From: Castor canadensis
Taxonomy: Eukaryota; Chordata; Mammalia; Rodentia; Castoridae
DNA length: 64,000 bases
Reading direction: 5' to 3'
Assembly (NCBI RefSeq): GCF_047511655.1
Contig: NC_133392.1
Location: 28,134,001-28,198,000, forward strand
Positions 44,935-55,870 of this stretch are shown here, piece by piece (the stretch's first letter is position 1; every line of letters begins with the position of its first letter). The notes under the pieces are model-generated. The model did not search any database. It had not been told where the DNA came from and saw only the letters and a program-made list of their open reading frames with translations. Made by a program: the position numbers and the translations under genes.

Positions 44935-45300
44935 TGCTCCCTACTATGTGGCAAGAGAGAGGCAACATAGCACATTTGGAACAGTTCTGCGTTCATACTG
45001 GTTCTACCACTTATCATCCATGTCATCTTGTTCAACTCATTAGTCACCCAGAGCTTTACTTGTAAAGTGGAGACAGTAATACCTACTTTTGGGGGGGGCT
45101 TGGGCGTAGCTCAGTGGTAGAGCACATGCTTAGCATGCAAACGGGCCTAGGTTTGATTTCTAGCACCAAAAGAAATGTCTAAAAATTCAATAATGCCTAC
45201 TTTCAGAGGGCGGGAGTAAAAAAGGAAAAAAACACCTACTTTCTAGAGTTGTTGGGATTAAAGGCAATGAATGTTTCTAGCACCATATTTGATCAAATGG
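44935..45300 (+). mobile_element. MIR with two insertions at one site
   Basis: Forward MIR sequence (GTTCTACCACTTATCATCCA, AGTAATACCTACTTT, then AGAGTTGTTGGGATTAAAGG). At 45091-45190 an ID SINE is inserted, and at 45205-45233 a short A-rich insert. The MIR site ACCTACTTT-like sequence is present three times (45081, 45195, 45234). Confidence 0.7.
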
Positions 45301-45742
45301 TGGCAAATATTATTGTGAAATACAAAGAAATAACTATCACACTTGGCTAGAATGACTAAAAGGCTGACAGGACTGAAACAACTAGAACTCACAAGCATTG
45401 CTGGAGTGTAAGTTGGTAGAGTCACTTTGGACAAATAGGTGACAGTGCTACTAGAGGTAAGCATATCCTACTCCTCAGCACACCTGCATGGGCATCTCGA
45501 CAAATGAGTGGTTATGTTCAGCAAAAGTCATGTAAAACAACACCTACAGCATCTGACTTTGTAATCACCCCAAGCCAGGACAGCCCAATTTGTCCATCAA
45601 CAACAGAACAGGCAAATATGTTTTGGTATATTCTTACAATGGAATACTACAAAGCAATGGAAAAGAATAGAAAACTGAAAAATACAATAATATAGGTAAA
45701 TCTCACAGATGCATTGTTTCATGAAATAAGCTGGACATAAAA

Positions 45743-45784
<42 letters not shown>

Positions 45785-45786
<2 letters not shown>

Positions 45787-45899
45787 TGGACATGGTGGTT
45801 CATGTCTGTAATCTCAGCACTTGGAAGGCTGAGGCAGGAGAATCTTGAGTTCAAAGCCAGCCTGGGCTACTTGACTATACCCCATCTCGGACAAAAACA
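45785..45899 (+). mobile_element. B1 SINE preceded by (GT)n
   Basis: A perfect GT run of about 40 bp (45744-45784) abuts a B1: GGACATGGTGGTTCATGTCT, GAGGCTGAGGCAGGAGAATC. Confidence 0.9.
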
Positions 45900-46153
45900 G
45901 AGTATATATTTTATGATTCATTTATGTTTTAATAACAAGCAAAATTAATCCATGATGATATGTTAGGCTAGGAGGTACTGGGGAAAGAGGCACAAAGGAT
46001 CATCTGGTATGCTAGAAAATATATATGTTTTCAACTAGTTAGAGGAAACTGTGTGTGTGTGTGTGTGTGTGTAAAAATTCATTTAAAATTTACTTAATGT
46101 TACTGGGCTTGACTATATGTAAGTTGCACTTCAATCTTAAAAATTATTGTGCA

Positions 46154-46267
46154 GGCTGAGGGCATGGCTCTAGTGGTACAGTGCCTGCCTAGCAAGTGTA
46201 AGGCCCCAAGTTCAAATCCCAGAAACACACACACATACACACACATACACACACACACACACACACC
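46154..46267 (+). mobile_element. ID SINE with (CA)n tail
   Basis: GGCTGAGGGCATGGCTCTAG and AAGTTCAAATCCCAG, then a CA-rich run (46226-46267) in the tail position. A GT run also lies at 46050-46072. Confidence 0.85.
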
Positions 46268-47139
46268 CCACCCCCTCCACCAAAAATCATTATTCTACCA
46301 GGGAGCCTGAGAGGAGTGAAAGTCCTATGGGACTCAAAAGGAGGGGTACACCTGGTAGACCTTCCATTTGGGAGGGTGATCAGGATAGGTTTGGTAAGAA
46401 GAGGCCTTTCGTACAGGACTGGAGGGACAGGCAGAGAAGGAAAAGCTGTTGAGAACAAGGGAGTTTTCCAGCTGGGTGTCACTGCATGAAGGGTGGCAGG
46501 TGAAAGAAGGCCACAAGGCAGGTTTGAGATTAGATCATCAAGTACCTCCCAATGCCAGCTGAGAAGTTTGTGTATAACTGGTGTCACAGTTTTGAGCAGC
46601 ACAGGATGTCATAGAGTGTGCTTTAGGCAAGTCATATAGCAGATAGTGGATTGCCATTTAGACTGTGATGATGAACTTGGGGCGAGACTCTATGCTCCTG
46701 CTGCATCCTCAGGGCTCTGAAATGCTGGGTCTCAGGCCCTTTGGGTGACAGGACTGTGCTCTAGGAGGAGCCAGAGTGCTGTGATGGGGGTGGGCAGGAG
46801 AAGGGGTGCAGGCTCTTTCCCAAGCCCTGCTGGGCACATGTGTCCTTCTGCCTTGCCTTATCTTGGGCAAGGGAGTTGAGCTCTGGCCCTTGCTGCAGGA
46901 CTGCTGGAAGCTGGGCCCTGGAACATGCCTTTCTCCACCTGCCTTGGGCATCCAGCAGGGCCCAGCACTGTGCTGGAGACAAAGGAAAAATGTATTAAGT
47001 ATGTGAAAAGTGAAGGACAGAGGTCATGTTCAACTAAGACAGCAGGTGGCTATAGAAAGCTCAGAGGAAAGTCCTCAGAAAACAGAATCGCTAAAAGATG
47101 GGAAGGCAAAGGTCATTTGCCTGAATTTGCCTCCTTCCT
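46268..47139. other. Unique DNA or very old repeat, no gene seen
   Basis: A 137-codon minus frame (46189-46602) starts in unique sequence and ends in a CA repeat. Parts of 46430-46640 have the feel of an old interspersed repeat, but I cannot name it. Confidence 0.4.
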
Positions 47140-47285
47140 ATACTACTTCCTAACCTGCAGTCTTGGGCAAGCTATCTTCTGTGCTGCTTCTATACGTGGA
47201 GATAATGCCAGTCCCTGTTTCCCAGGTTGAAATAAAGCACCCAAAGCATCCACAATAGTAGCACTCAAGAAATGTTAGCAATTTT
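47140..47285 (+). mobile_element. MIR
   Basis: CCTGCAGTCTTGGGCAAGC, TGGAGATAATGCCAGTCC and CACTCAAGAAATGTTAGC fit a forward MIR. Confidence 0.6.
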
Positions 47286-47685
47286 TATAATTGATTCTGA
47301 TGGTGGGATTAGACGTTTTCTCACTCCTGTGAGGTACAGGAAATACTCCAGCATGGTGTGCAGCCATGTGTGCGGGCCTGAACCTCCTACCCAGGCAGGA
47401 CCTGGCTGTGCTGGGCCCCTCTCTCTCCATCCTTTTTTTCCCCCCAGGTATTGTAGGGGACTGTTAGTCCCTAGGGTCATCCCCAGACTTCCTCCTTGCA
47501 TTAAACCCTGCCCTCAGCCCAATCAACATTCCCTTCTCTCTTCTGTCACTATGGCTTCTGACAATCCCCCCACTCCCTGCCTGCCATCACCATCCACCAG
47601 CAGCACTTTGAGCTCTGCTGCAAGTCCCTCGAAGTTGCTAAAGCCCCTATTTGGTTTAGTTCCACTCCAGCTCCCCCTGCATGGA

Positions 47686-47765
47686 GGGACCCGATGGGAC
47701 TCGGGGAAATTATACACGCAATAAAGAGCCGGTTTGCTCTGGTAATTCTGATAATGATACACACC
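47686..47765. promoter_or_regulatory. Small candidate regulatory block K
   Basis: About 80 bp of unique sequence: GGAAATTATACACGCAATAA, then a CCGGTTTGCTCTGGTAATTC segment and TGATAATGATAC. AT cores with two CpGs stand out from the C-rich flanks. Confidence 0.35.
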
Positions 47766-48034
47766 TCACCCTTTCCCATGCACACACATGGCCTTCCACG
47801 CATGCACACATCACACCCCAACCTCTCAACCTACACCCCATGCAAACATGTTCCTGTCTGCTGCCATGCAGCTCATGTTCTGAGGATGCTCTCCAGCTCA
47901 CCATCCTTGCTTGCTCCACTAAGGGAGACACCCCATTCTCTGGCCATCCAGCTTGCTCCCAACTCCCACAGCACGTGGGGCACTCCCCTGTCATTTTACC
48001 TTGGCATTTACCAGCTGTGTCTTAAAGGCCTGTA

Positions 48035-48140
48035 TTTTCTGAAGCCCAATAGATTGTAAGCAGGAGTAGTGCACTGATTAGCCAAGCACAGGACTTGGGA
48101 CATGGTGGCGTCTCCCAAACCTTGCTGAGTGAATGATTGA
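48035..48140 (+). mobile_element. L2-type 3' end
   Basis: AGATTGTAAGCAGGAGTAG, AGCACAGGACTTGGGACATG and GAGTGAATGATTGAATGG fit an L2 3' end. Confidence 0.5.
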
Positions 48141-48359
48141 ATGGGAAAGCATACAAATTACTATACACACCCCTCAGAGACATATGTCACATCTTGGGAT
48201 AGCTCTGATCCCTACCTACCCACAAATTGCCCCTCCGAAATTCATCTTTTATTTACAAAGACACAAGGACATGATGGAGCCACTTGCCTCTGCTAATGGG
48301 TACTCATGACACACTCAGGGAGCCCATGGACCATTGTGAACAGCTGTCTGGGATTCTCC

Positions 48360-48560
48360 TGGGCTGAGTGTGGGGGAGGTGGGAACATGTGTTGAACGTG
48401 GGTGAATGTGTGGATAAGATATGTGGGTGAGTGTCTGAATGTGCTACAAGATTAGCATGTAAGTGTGTGAATGAATGCTGTGTGTATACACGTGTAGAAG
48501 AAGGCATGTGTAGAGAAAGGTGTCTGAGTGGAGCATGTATGTGTGTGCTCACATGTATAT
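48360..48560 (+). repeat. Decayed GTGTGAATG-type tract
   Basis: Repeated words such as GGTGAATGTG, GGTGAGTGTCTGAATGTG and GTAAGTGTGTGAATGAATG, without a strict period. Probably a degenerate minisatellite. Confidence 0.55.
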
Positions 48561-49539
48561 GATTTGAACACACAAGCCTTCTGTTCCCCCAAACACCTTA
48601 TTCTCCACACTCCTAAACATAAAAGCATCACGGGGTTCTGTTCTCTGTCCTACTCTACAGTTTGGCTCATTTAAGAGAGAAGTTTTCAGTCTCCCTATTT
48701 TTCTTCAGCCAAGGGTGGTTTGAAGGAAGTTGGGGTGGAGGAGGATTGGGAGGGAAGGGCAGGAACTCCCACTTCCGGGTCAGCTCCCATCATTCTGATT
48801 AATATTCTACCTGCTTCCACCTCCCTCTACACTTTGTCCCCACACCCATATCCAGGAGCAAGCAAATCACACCAAAGTGTCTTCCCCCAGGGAAGGGTGA
48901 GCCCACACCTCCAGGGTTTCCCTGGCTTGCTGACACCCACATTCACCCTGGTCACTGCAGCTCGGTGCTCTTCCTGGTCCCCTTCTCACTTTTAACTGGA
49001 TGTCTTGGCTCAAGTATCACCATCTGGCCTGCTTTTTGTCATTGTCCCTTTCCTCCAGGCATGTCAGGGCTTTCCCAAACCCCTTATCCTTGGACATATT
49101 TTCTCTGGGGACACCTAAGGGATCATTTGAATCCTTAAGAATTAGCCATTTTCCCAAGGTGGAGCCCTCTTCTGGGCAAATTTTGTTACTGCTGCAGCTT
49201 CATGCCTCTGTGAGGGACTTGGGCTCAGCCTTATCCTCTAAGGGAAGGCCTGTCTCCAGCTGCCAGCAGGGACCTGCCCATGAGTGTTCTCTGGTTCCCT
49301 CCCACAGTTGTGCAAGTTCCATTTGTTCTCCCTTCTTGATTTATCCTTTGTCTGACCCTTACAACCATCCCTCCCTTTGCCACTCCCCCCACCAAACCCT
49401 CCTCCACATTCTCCTTACTCAGGCTTCCAGTCACCAGAGTCTGGGAAACTTTGGGGCTGCCTCAGAAAGAGCCGCTCACAACCAGCCCACCCTTTCATAA
49501 GTGCCAGAATGCTTGTTTGTTTGTTTCTAGAATGCTGCT
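48561..49539. other. Unique DNA, no gene seen
   Basis: C/T-rich. A 166-codon plus frame (49000-49500) is Ser/Pro/Leu-rich with no domain and lies beside L2 sequence. Confidence 0.45.
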
Positions 49540-50147
49540 CTGCTTATATCACAGCCGGGTCCACCACACCCTTCTCCTCTAGGATGAAGGCCCAAACCTT
49601 CTACAGCCTGCTGGGCTCCAGACTGCTCTGGGCTTTGCTGACTTCCCACCTCCTGTCTTACCACATTCTCCTACATGCCCAGAGTCCCAGACACAGGGAT
49701 CTTCTACTCCTGGACTCTCCAAGTCTCCTCTACAGGCCTCAAGGCCTTGGTTCCTGCCTCAGCTATCTGAGAGGATGTTCCTCTGCTCTTCACCCATTTA
49801 TTTCCTTCTTATCCTTCCAGTATCAGCTTGGAAGTTGCTTCCTCAGAACAGCCTTGCCTGGATTCCGAAACAGATAAGCCTCCTCCTTTCCGTATGTATG
49901 TCCTCAGGAACACCTCCTTGTTGGATTTACTATGCTTGTACTTTTATATCGATGTGATTATTTCATTTAATGTCTGGCCCACCCATTAGAGTACTAGAGG
50001 GTGCGGAGTTCGTGTGCATCACTGAATATTTAAGGGATGAATGAAGTACTCAGCAGTCTCTGGCTGGGCTAGAAGAGAATTTTCACCAAAAGCCAGGTAC
50101 TACCTGCTAAAGGTCAGTGTTCTTTCAGCATGTCAGTTACCTGTTCC

Positions 50148-50306
50148 AGAACTTTCTGTGAGGGAGGATAAAAGAGGGTAAGAGGGTAGTGAATGTGATC
50201 AAAGTGTGCTCTGTGTGCATGAAAATGTCACAATGAAACCCATTATTTTGTATAATTAATATATGCTAATAAGATGTTATTTTTTTTAAAAAAAGAACTT
50301 TCTGTG
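50148..50306 (+). mobile_element. 5'-truncated L1-type tail with perfect 13-bp duplication
   Basis: AGAACTTTCTGTG occurs at 50148-50160 and 50294-50306. The 133 bp between reads as a retroposon 3' end (AATGAAACCCATTATTTTG, ATATATGCTAATAAG) and a poly-A-like end. I recall similar tails in other rodents; the family is not assigned. Confidence 0.75.
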
Positions 50307-50523
50307 GCTCCCTATGACTCCACAATCTAAGACTGAAATCCTCTCCTGGATCTCTCAGGATTTCCGGATTTATTTTATTTTCTATCACTAGCCTTTGCCC
50401 ATACACACACCTTGCGCAGTGTGACCTTCACACCTTCCCTGTACCTGCAAGAGCTCTCCTTGTTCTTCATTGTCCCTCAAATTCCTCACTCCATCTTGGA
50501 AGGCCAAGGTCATATCCCAATTC

Positions 50524-51066
50524 ATTTAATTTTTTTAAACACAGAATTTAATGCATTCAAGCATATAGTCAACATTACCAAATAATTTTCTAGAACATTT
50601 GACAGTTGTGAAATGTTTATTACAATGTTTCTCATTAGTTGTACAACTACCAGATTAACAGATTAATTTTTGACAAATTGCCTGATTAGTTTTACACTAT
50701 TTCTTCAGGACTGGGGTTTTTCAATGACTTCAAATTGGGAATCTTCAAATTTGAAGTTCGGGAACATAGGCATGTCCCCTTTATCATCCATTTGAGTTTA
50801 AAAAGCTGTCTCTCCACCCCTTGCTGATATTCTGGCCAGTATCAACAGGTCCTCCAGGTGTCTATCACTTTGATGTGTACACTCTGATCTTGTCCATGAA
50901 GAGCTTCTGTACAGGATCAAGTTCCTTATTAAATGCAACTGCTGTAACCCCAACACTCCTCCAAATGTGGACAGAGACTGCTGACCGGATGACTGAGGAG
51001 AACCTGACGAGGCTTTGCAGAGTCGTGGTGATTCTATGTACTTGCATTCAGCCCAAGCTGCCCATG
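50524..51066 (-). pseudogene. ATP5PF (pseudogene): Processed pseudogene of ATP synthase coupling factor 6 (ATP5PF/ATP5J)
   Basis: The parent gene encodes subunit F6 of the mitochondrial ATP synthase peripheral stalk. Read on the minus strand, the former coding part runs from about 51026 to 50705. Recognisable segments are RFSSVIRSAVSVH, GVTAVAFNKELDP and QKLFMDKIR, and the tail KFEVIEKPQ-like end before a stop at 50705-50707. It is intronless and broken. The start codon is ACG (51024-51026), two adjacent codons after the DKIRVYTSK segment are stops (expected Arg and Gln), and small deletions shift the frame in the C-terminal third. A 3'UTR-like stretch with AATAAA and an A-rich end follows, down to about 50528. 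The same 9-mer TCCCAATTC flanks the insert at 50515-50523 and 51067-51075, the mark of L1-mediated retroposition into an older L2. The identity comes from remembered family sequence. No function is expected. Confidence 0.93.
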
Positions 51067-51162
51067 TCCCAATTCTTACACCAAGCCTTCCCTAACCACC
51101 CAGCACCTGCTGCACTCCTGTGACCTTTGTTCATCCAGAATATCAGAGACTGCTAACCTTAT

Positions 51163-51247
51163 TTGTTTTTACAGTGTTGGGAATGAAATCCAGGGCCTTA
51201 CTCAAAGGCTACCAAGCACTGAACCACGGAGCCACATCGCCAGACCT
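51163..51247 (-). mobile_element. ID-type SINE
   Basis: TTTTTACAGTGTTGGGAATG and CTGAACCACGGAGCCACATC are decayed reverse ID boxes. Confidence 0.65.
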
Positions 51248-51651
51248 GGGACTGTTAACCTTGGAAGGACCACAGTGTTCTCTGGTTCAACCAGTATTTG
51301 AGCAGTCACTAAAATCGTGTTTCCCAAACTCCAGTGTCAATTGACTGCTTCACAGTTCATGGTACATCCATATTCTACCTATGTTATTTACTAGGTAGTT
51401 TTCTTTAAATCAATGTACTATTTTTACTCCAGTATGTGTTATTAAAAGATACTTTATAACACTACAGTAACAGCAAAACCAACTATAATTTTCCAAAAAA
51501 GAGAAAGTAATTATAAAAATAAGTAAAACAATGAGGTTTTAAAATTTTTTCTAGTCGAATAGTCACTGCTTGCTTAGGTTAAGACCTCCTCTGTCTTTGT
51601 TAAAAAGGGGAAAAGAAATGTGTGTTAGGTGTTAAAGATATATTAGTACCA

Positions 51652-51739
51652 GGCTGGGAGAGTGGCCAAAGTGGTAGAGTGCCTACCTTGCAAGTTCAAG
51701 GCCCTGAATTCAAACCTCAATATCTCAAAAAAGAAAAAT
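51652..51739 (+). mobile_element. ID-type SINE
   Basis: CAGGCTGGGAGAGTGGCCAA, GGTAGAGTGCCTACCTTGC, GAATTCAAACCTCAAT, then an A-rich tail. Confidence 0.8.
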
Positions 51740-51829
51740 ACACTTGTACCAAACTGATATATTCTCTTTGATAAAACTGGAAGAATCAAACAACCCAAAT
51801 GCTAACTGATGGGGAAGTGCTATCTTTTT

Positions 51830-52310
51830 TTTTGGAGGTAAAATACACACAGCATAAAATTTTACCATGTTGACAATATTTAAGTGTACAGTGGGGTTAA
51901 TTACATTCTCATTTTTGTGGGACTGTTACCATCATCTACCTCCAGCATCTTCCTCTTTCCAAACTAAAGTTCAGAACCCATGAAATGACAATCCCCTCTG
52001 CTCCCCACTTCATCCTCTGACAACCACCTCTCTACTCTGTCTCTTTGAATTGACTATTCTAGGTACCTGATGTGCTTATCCTCTTGATGGTTCAAAAATT
52101 AGCATAATATCCTCAAGACTCATCCATGTTGAATAATATTCCACATGGACATGTACCATTTTTTGGTATATCTATTAATCTCCTGGGGGGCACTTGGGTT
52201 GCTTCCACCTTGGATACTGCAATTAAGGGGGTAGAGAAAGCGATATTTTTACAATAGCCTGAGGTAACCTCACACAATGAAATATATACTGTAATCAAAA
52301 CAAAGGACTT
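51830..52310 (-). mobile_element. Ancient L1 3' end (L1M-type)
   Basis: GGTAAAATACACACAGCATA, TATTTAAGTGTACAGTG, CTATTCTAGGTACC and CACTTGGGTTGCTTCCACC follow the order of old mammalian L1 3' regions in antisense. Its left half is the left arm of the inverted duplication. Confidence 0.7.
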
Positions 52311-52313
52311 TCC

Positions 52314-52540
52314 GGGTACTGGTTACTCATACCTGTAATCCTACCTATTTGGAAGACTGAGATTGGAAGATCAAGGTTTAAGGCCATCCTAGGCAAATAG
52401 TTGATGAGACCCCCATCTCCAAAATAACCAGAACAAAATGGACTGGAGTCCTGGCTCAACAGTAGAGTGCCTGCTTTGCAAGCGCAAATCCCTGAGTTCA
52501 AACCCCAGTCCCACTAAAAAACAAAACAAACAAAACATGC
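52314..52540 (+). mobile_element. B1-ID dimer in the loop of the inverted repeat
   Basis: GGGTACTGGTTACTCATACC head, ATGGACTGGAGTCCTGGCTC, GAGTTCAAACCCCAGTCC close, AAAACAAAC tail. Confidence 0.85.
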
Positions 52541-52885
52541 AGCAATGCAGATGACTTTTAGCAACCTAACAATATGTGAGACAGTCCAAAAAAGTTATAT
52601 GCAGCCTGGTGCCATTTTGAATAAAATTAAAAAGGGTTAAATGTTTTGATTTTGTCAGAGGATGAAGTGGGCAGCAGAGGGGATTGTCATTTCATGGGTT
52701 CTGAACTTTAGTTTTGGAAGAGGAAGATGCTGGAGGTAGATGATGGTAACTGCCACAACAATGAGAATGTAATTAACCCCACTGTACACTTAAATATTGT
52801 TAACATGGTAAAATTTTATGCTGTGTGTATTTTACCAAAAAAAAAAAAAAAAAAAAAAGATAGCACTTCCCCATCAGTTAGCATT

Positions 52886-53217
52886 GTGTAGCCCAGGCTG
52901 TCCACAAATTATTTTGTTTGTACTGGGGTTTGAATTCACATTTACTAGGCAGGCACTCTATCACTTGAGTCACTTCACCAGCCCTTTTTTTTTTGGGCTT
53001 TTTCAAGATAGGAGCTCTTGAACTATTTGCCCAGGCTGGCTTCAAACAGCAATCCTCCTGATCTCTGTCTCCTGAGTAGCTAGGATTGCAGGCGTGAGCC
53101 ACCAGTGCCTGGCAAGCCTCTAATTCTTCGTGTAGCCTGAACTGGCTTTGAACTTGAAATCCTCCTGCCTCAGCCTCTCAAGTGCTGGGATTATAGGCAT
53201 GTACCACCATGCCTAGC
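52886..53217 (-). mobile_element. B1 split by a B1-ID dimer, abutting the inverted-repeat arm
   Basis: Outer B1 pieces (52886-52905 TGTAGCCCAGGCTG; 53132-53217 ending CCACCATGCCTAGC) flank a reverse dimer (about 52915-53114). The normal start of the outer B1 is missing exactly where the inverted-repeat arm ends. Confidence 0.8.
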
Positions 53218-54088
53218 TAAAACAATTAAAATTTTAAAATATAATTTTTAAAAATAAGTATAGGCCCAAGAAAATTATATTAAAATGCAAGCAAGTTGGA
53301 GTAGTGAATACAGGATTTAAGATGTCAGCTACCTCAGGTTGTGGAAGCAGGGACAGGATAGGGGACCATTTAGTTAGTTGTCAATCATTGTCAATCGCTC
53401 AGCTTTTGCTTTGGGTGATAAATTCATGGTTTGCATTTATTATTATTTTTAAACAAATAATAAAGAGAAGTAACTAAATATATAATAAAGTATTCCGTGC
53501 AAAAACAAATGGTGAGAGTGTCATGACGTGATTAACCCAGTTCTGCGGACCTAAGTTCTAATGGAAGAAAAGAGGGAAAGAAAGAGTTGACAAGGAAAAA
53601 ACTTTCTTGCTGTGAGATCCAGTGTGGTTTAGCATTTTGTCAACAACCATTGGGGATCACCTGGCATTCTGCCAGAGTCCACTTAGATTAAACAGCTCTA
53701 AACTAGAGGCTGCCTTCCTCCTCTGCCATCTTGCTTACCTCCAACACAAGGGAGCTCAGAAATGCTGGAGGCACTGGCTTGGATGGATCCTTTTGTCAGG
53801 AGTCCCTGGTGTGGTGCTGATTCTGCCTCCATGCACCTTTTGTCCCCCACCTTGCTCTTCTCTTGGTGCCTGGCTCAGGCTAGGCCACAGAAGCCTGGAA
53901 TTTGCATACCGATCACTTCACACTTGAGTCTCTGCCTTGGAGCGGGAGTCAAGGGCAGAATTTTCAACCCAAGGCAAGTATCCCAAACTTGTATGAGATA
54001 GAATCTTTATGCCAAATATAATCCCATTTTTTTTCTTCTGGAAGGAAATCAGTATTCTTGATAAAAATGCTAAAATGATATTCTTCTT
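53218..54088. other. Unique DNA, no gene seen
   Basis: AT-rich at 53218-53560, ordinary thereafter. No exon or repeat recognised. Confidence 0.45.
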
Positions 54089-54314
54089 TTTGGGGAGGAA
54101 TACTGGGCAATGAATTCAGGGCCTCAGAATTGCTAGACAAGCTCTCTACCACTTGAACCATGCCCCAGTCTTTTTTGCTTTAGTTTGTTTTCAGATAGTC
54201 TTGAGGCTTTTGCTAAGGCTGGCCTCAGACCTTCCTCCTTCCATGTAGCGGGGATTACAGATGTGAACCACCAGATTGGCCAAATTTCTTTTCTTTTCTT
54301 TTCTTGTTTCTTTC

Positions 54315-54400
<86 letters not shown>

Positions 54401-54425
54401 TCCTCCTGCTCTTCCTCCTCCTCCT

Positions 54426-54486
<61 letters not shown>

Positions 54487-54650
54487 TTCCTTTCTTCAGC
54501 CACTCCACTAACCCTTATTTTTGTGAAGGGTTTTTTTGAGATAGGGTCTTACAAACTATTCACCCAGGCTGGCCTCAAACTACGATCCTCCTGATCTCTG
54601 CCTCCTGAGTAGCTAGGATTATAGGTGTGAGCCACTAGTTACCTGGCTGG
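54089..54650 (-). mobile_element. Reverse SINEs separated by a pyrimidine tract
   Basis: 54089-54280 is a decayed reverse dimer (GAATTCAGGGCCTCAG; GGGGATTACAGATGTGAACC). 54498-54650 is a reverse B1-type part (GAGATAGGGTCTTAC, AGCTAGGATTATAGGTGTGA). The tract between is described separately. Confidence 0.8.
54284..54497 (+). repeat. Pyrimidine tract (TTTC)n-(TCC)n-(CT)n
   Basis: About 88 bp of TTTC, about 36 bp of TCC and about 50 bp of CT follow one another. The open frames across it are low-complexity and not genes. A mirror-symmetric tract of this length can adopt triplex (H-DNA). Confidence 0.95.
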
Positions 54651-55559
54651 CCCAATTTCTGAAAAACTTCTGAAATAGATTCAGATTTCTTCTCAGAGAC
54701 ACATTTCCCACCTGCCCTACCGACTGTAAGAGTTTGATGAATTTTATCCAGACGTTATTTTTGTGTGTCCACTTTAATAATGATTCTGACTTGAAATTTG
54801 TCTCCGGAGAGGACATCTTCACTTTGCCTCCTATAGGTCTCTTCATTTGCAGCAAGATTGGAATAAAACTCTGACATGTGCTCATAAGTAAAGAGCTTTT
54901 TTTATGTGTAAATTTTTTCTTTAACACAACTGAACACTTGAAGGTAGGCTAGAATTTCTTAGCTGTATTTTTACTAACTCCCAGTTGGGATTAACTGAGA
55001 CTCTTTGGTCCAACCCCTTGGTCCAACCCTGGCATGGAGGGCGGGAGGTGGTTCCCCACTCACATTAGCCGCTTTCTTCCCTTGACAGTGTCCATGGTCT
55101 CAGGAGCCCTGGGTTAGAGGTAGGCAGGCAGGGGTCTACTACAAACCTGAATGTCTCTCCATAAATCTCCACTTAATCCCAGAACTGGAGGCAAGGCTAC
55201 TTTTAGCCTCTCTTCTGTATTCACAGGCCAGGACCTGTCACCCTTTGGGCAGAGGCTTACTCTGGGGTCTTGGCCCTCTTTTTAGGGGCAGAGGTTGGGA
55301 AATCAGTGAACACCGCTCTCCAGGTTGCTGTTTGACAAACTTAGTTCCTAAGCCTGGCCCCCATCCAGCTCGGAAATGAGCTCCACCTCCCATTGGACAC
55401 GGATTGTCTCCAGGCACAGCTGACTCCCAGCTGCTGACCTCCCTCACTCCCATGGGCTGCCATCAAGGGGGCCAGCCAGGGATCATCAAAACTGACTGGA
55501 GTGTAGGCCGTGGGCCTGGGGCCTGCAAAAGTTCTGGATCTACCTTTGAGGTCAGCATA
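54651..55559. other. Unique DNA, no gene seen
   Basis: A short tandem TTGGTCCAACCC duplication lies near 55006-55029. Nothing else recognised. Confidence 0.45.
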
Positions 55560-55870
55560 ATAATCCTAGAATCACCTTCTTTACTGTTTTCATAATGTCT
55601 TAATTCTAAATATGAAAGTTGATGGTAGAAACTTTGAAAACTAGAGAAGTATAAAGAAAATAAAATCATATACAGCCAAAAATAGTCACTGTCCATATTT
55701 TGTTAGTCTTATTCTTGCTTTTCTTTTAATCTATAGCTTTATTTTGCTCCATAAATGGGATCATTCTAGATTTAGTGCTTTGTATTTTTTTTTTCTTATT
55801 CTGTCCTGAATACTGTTCCTGGGTGATTAAATGTTCTTTGGAAAAGCTGATTTTTAATGAATATGAGGTA
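55560..55870 (+). mobile_element. Ancient LINE-type fragment
   Basis: GAAAACTAGAGAAGTATAAA, GTCACTGTCCATATTTTG, CATAAATGGGATCATTCTAG and GATTTTTAATGA follow the order of a common old L1-type relic of mammals. Family assignment is tentative. Confidence 0.5.

Larger units (their letters stand above)
49540..51140 (+). mobile_element. L2 LINE mosaic with later insertions
   Basis: Forward L2-like 3' sequence spans 49540-50045 (for example CTTGCCTGGATTCCG and an ending GGGATGAATGAAG), 50307-50523 and 51067-51140 (AAGCCTTCCCTAACCACC). It is interrupted by a truncated L1 tail (50161-50293) and the ATP5PF retrocopy. Ancient and heavily diverged. Confidence 0.65.
51798..52885. repeat. Long inverted duplication (two ~230 bp arms, ~630 bp loop)
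   Basis: The left arm (51798-52023) is the reverse complement of the right arm (52652-52885). By eye they differ at roughly ten positions outside an A/T run, which is about 9 bases on the left and over 20 on the right. Both arms carry the 3' end of an ancient L1 plus about 27 bp of non-L1 flank (the segment with CACTTCCCCATCAGTTAGC). The loop holds more L1-like sequence and a B1-ID dimer. Two independent ancient L1 copies would be far more diverged and would not share flank, so this looks like a local foldback duplication or arm-to-arm gene conversion. A transcript could form a long hairpin. Confidence 0.85.

Noticed and set aside
45091-45175. Possible tRNA gene
   Set aside because: An ID SINE with a target duplication inside a MIR.
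46189-46602. 137-codon minus-strand frame
   Set aside because: Ends in a CA repeat and ID SINE, with no domain or family resemblance.
50865-51047. 60-codon minus-strand frame taken as a small gene
   Set aside because: It is the intact 5' part of the ATP5PF pseudogene, reading past a lost start and ending at a nonsense codon.
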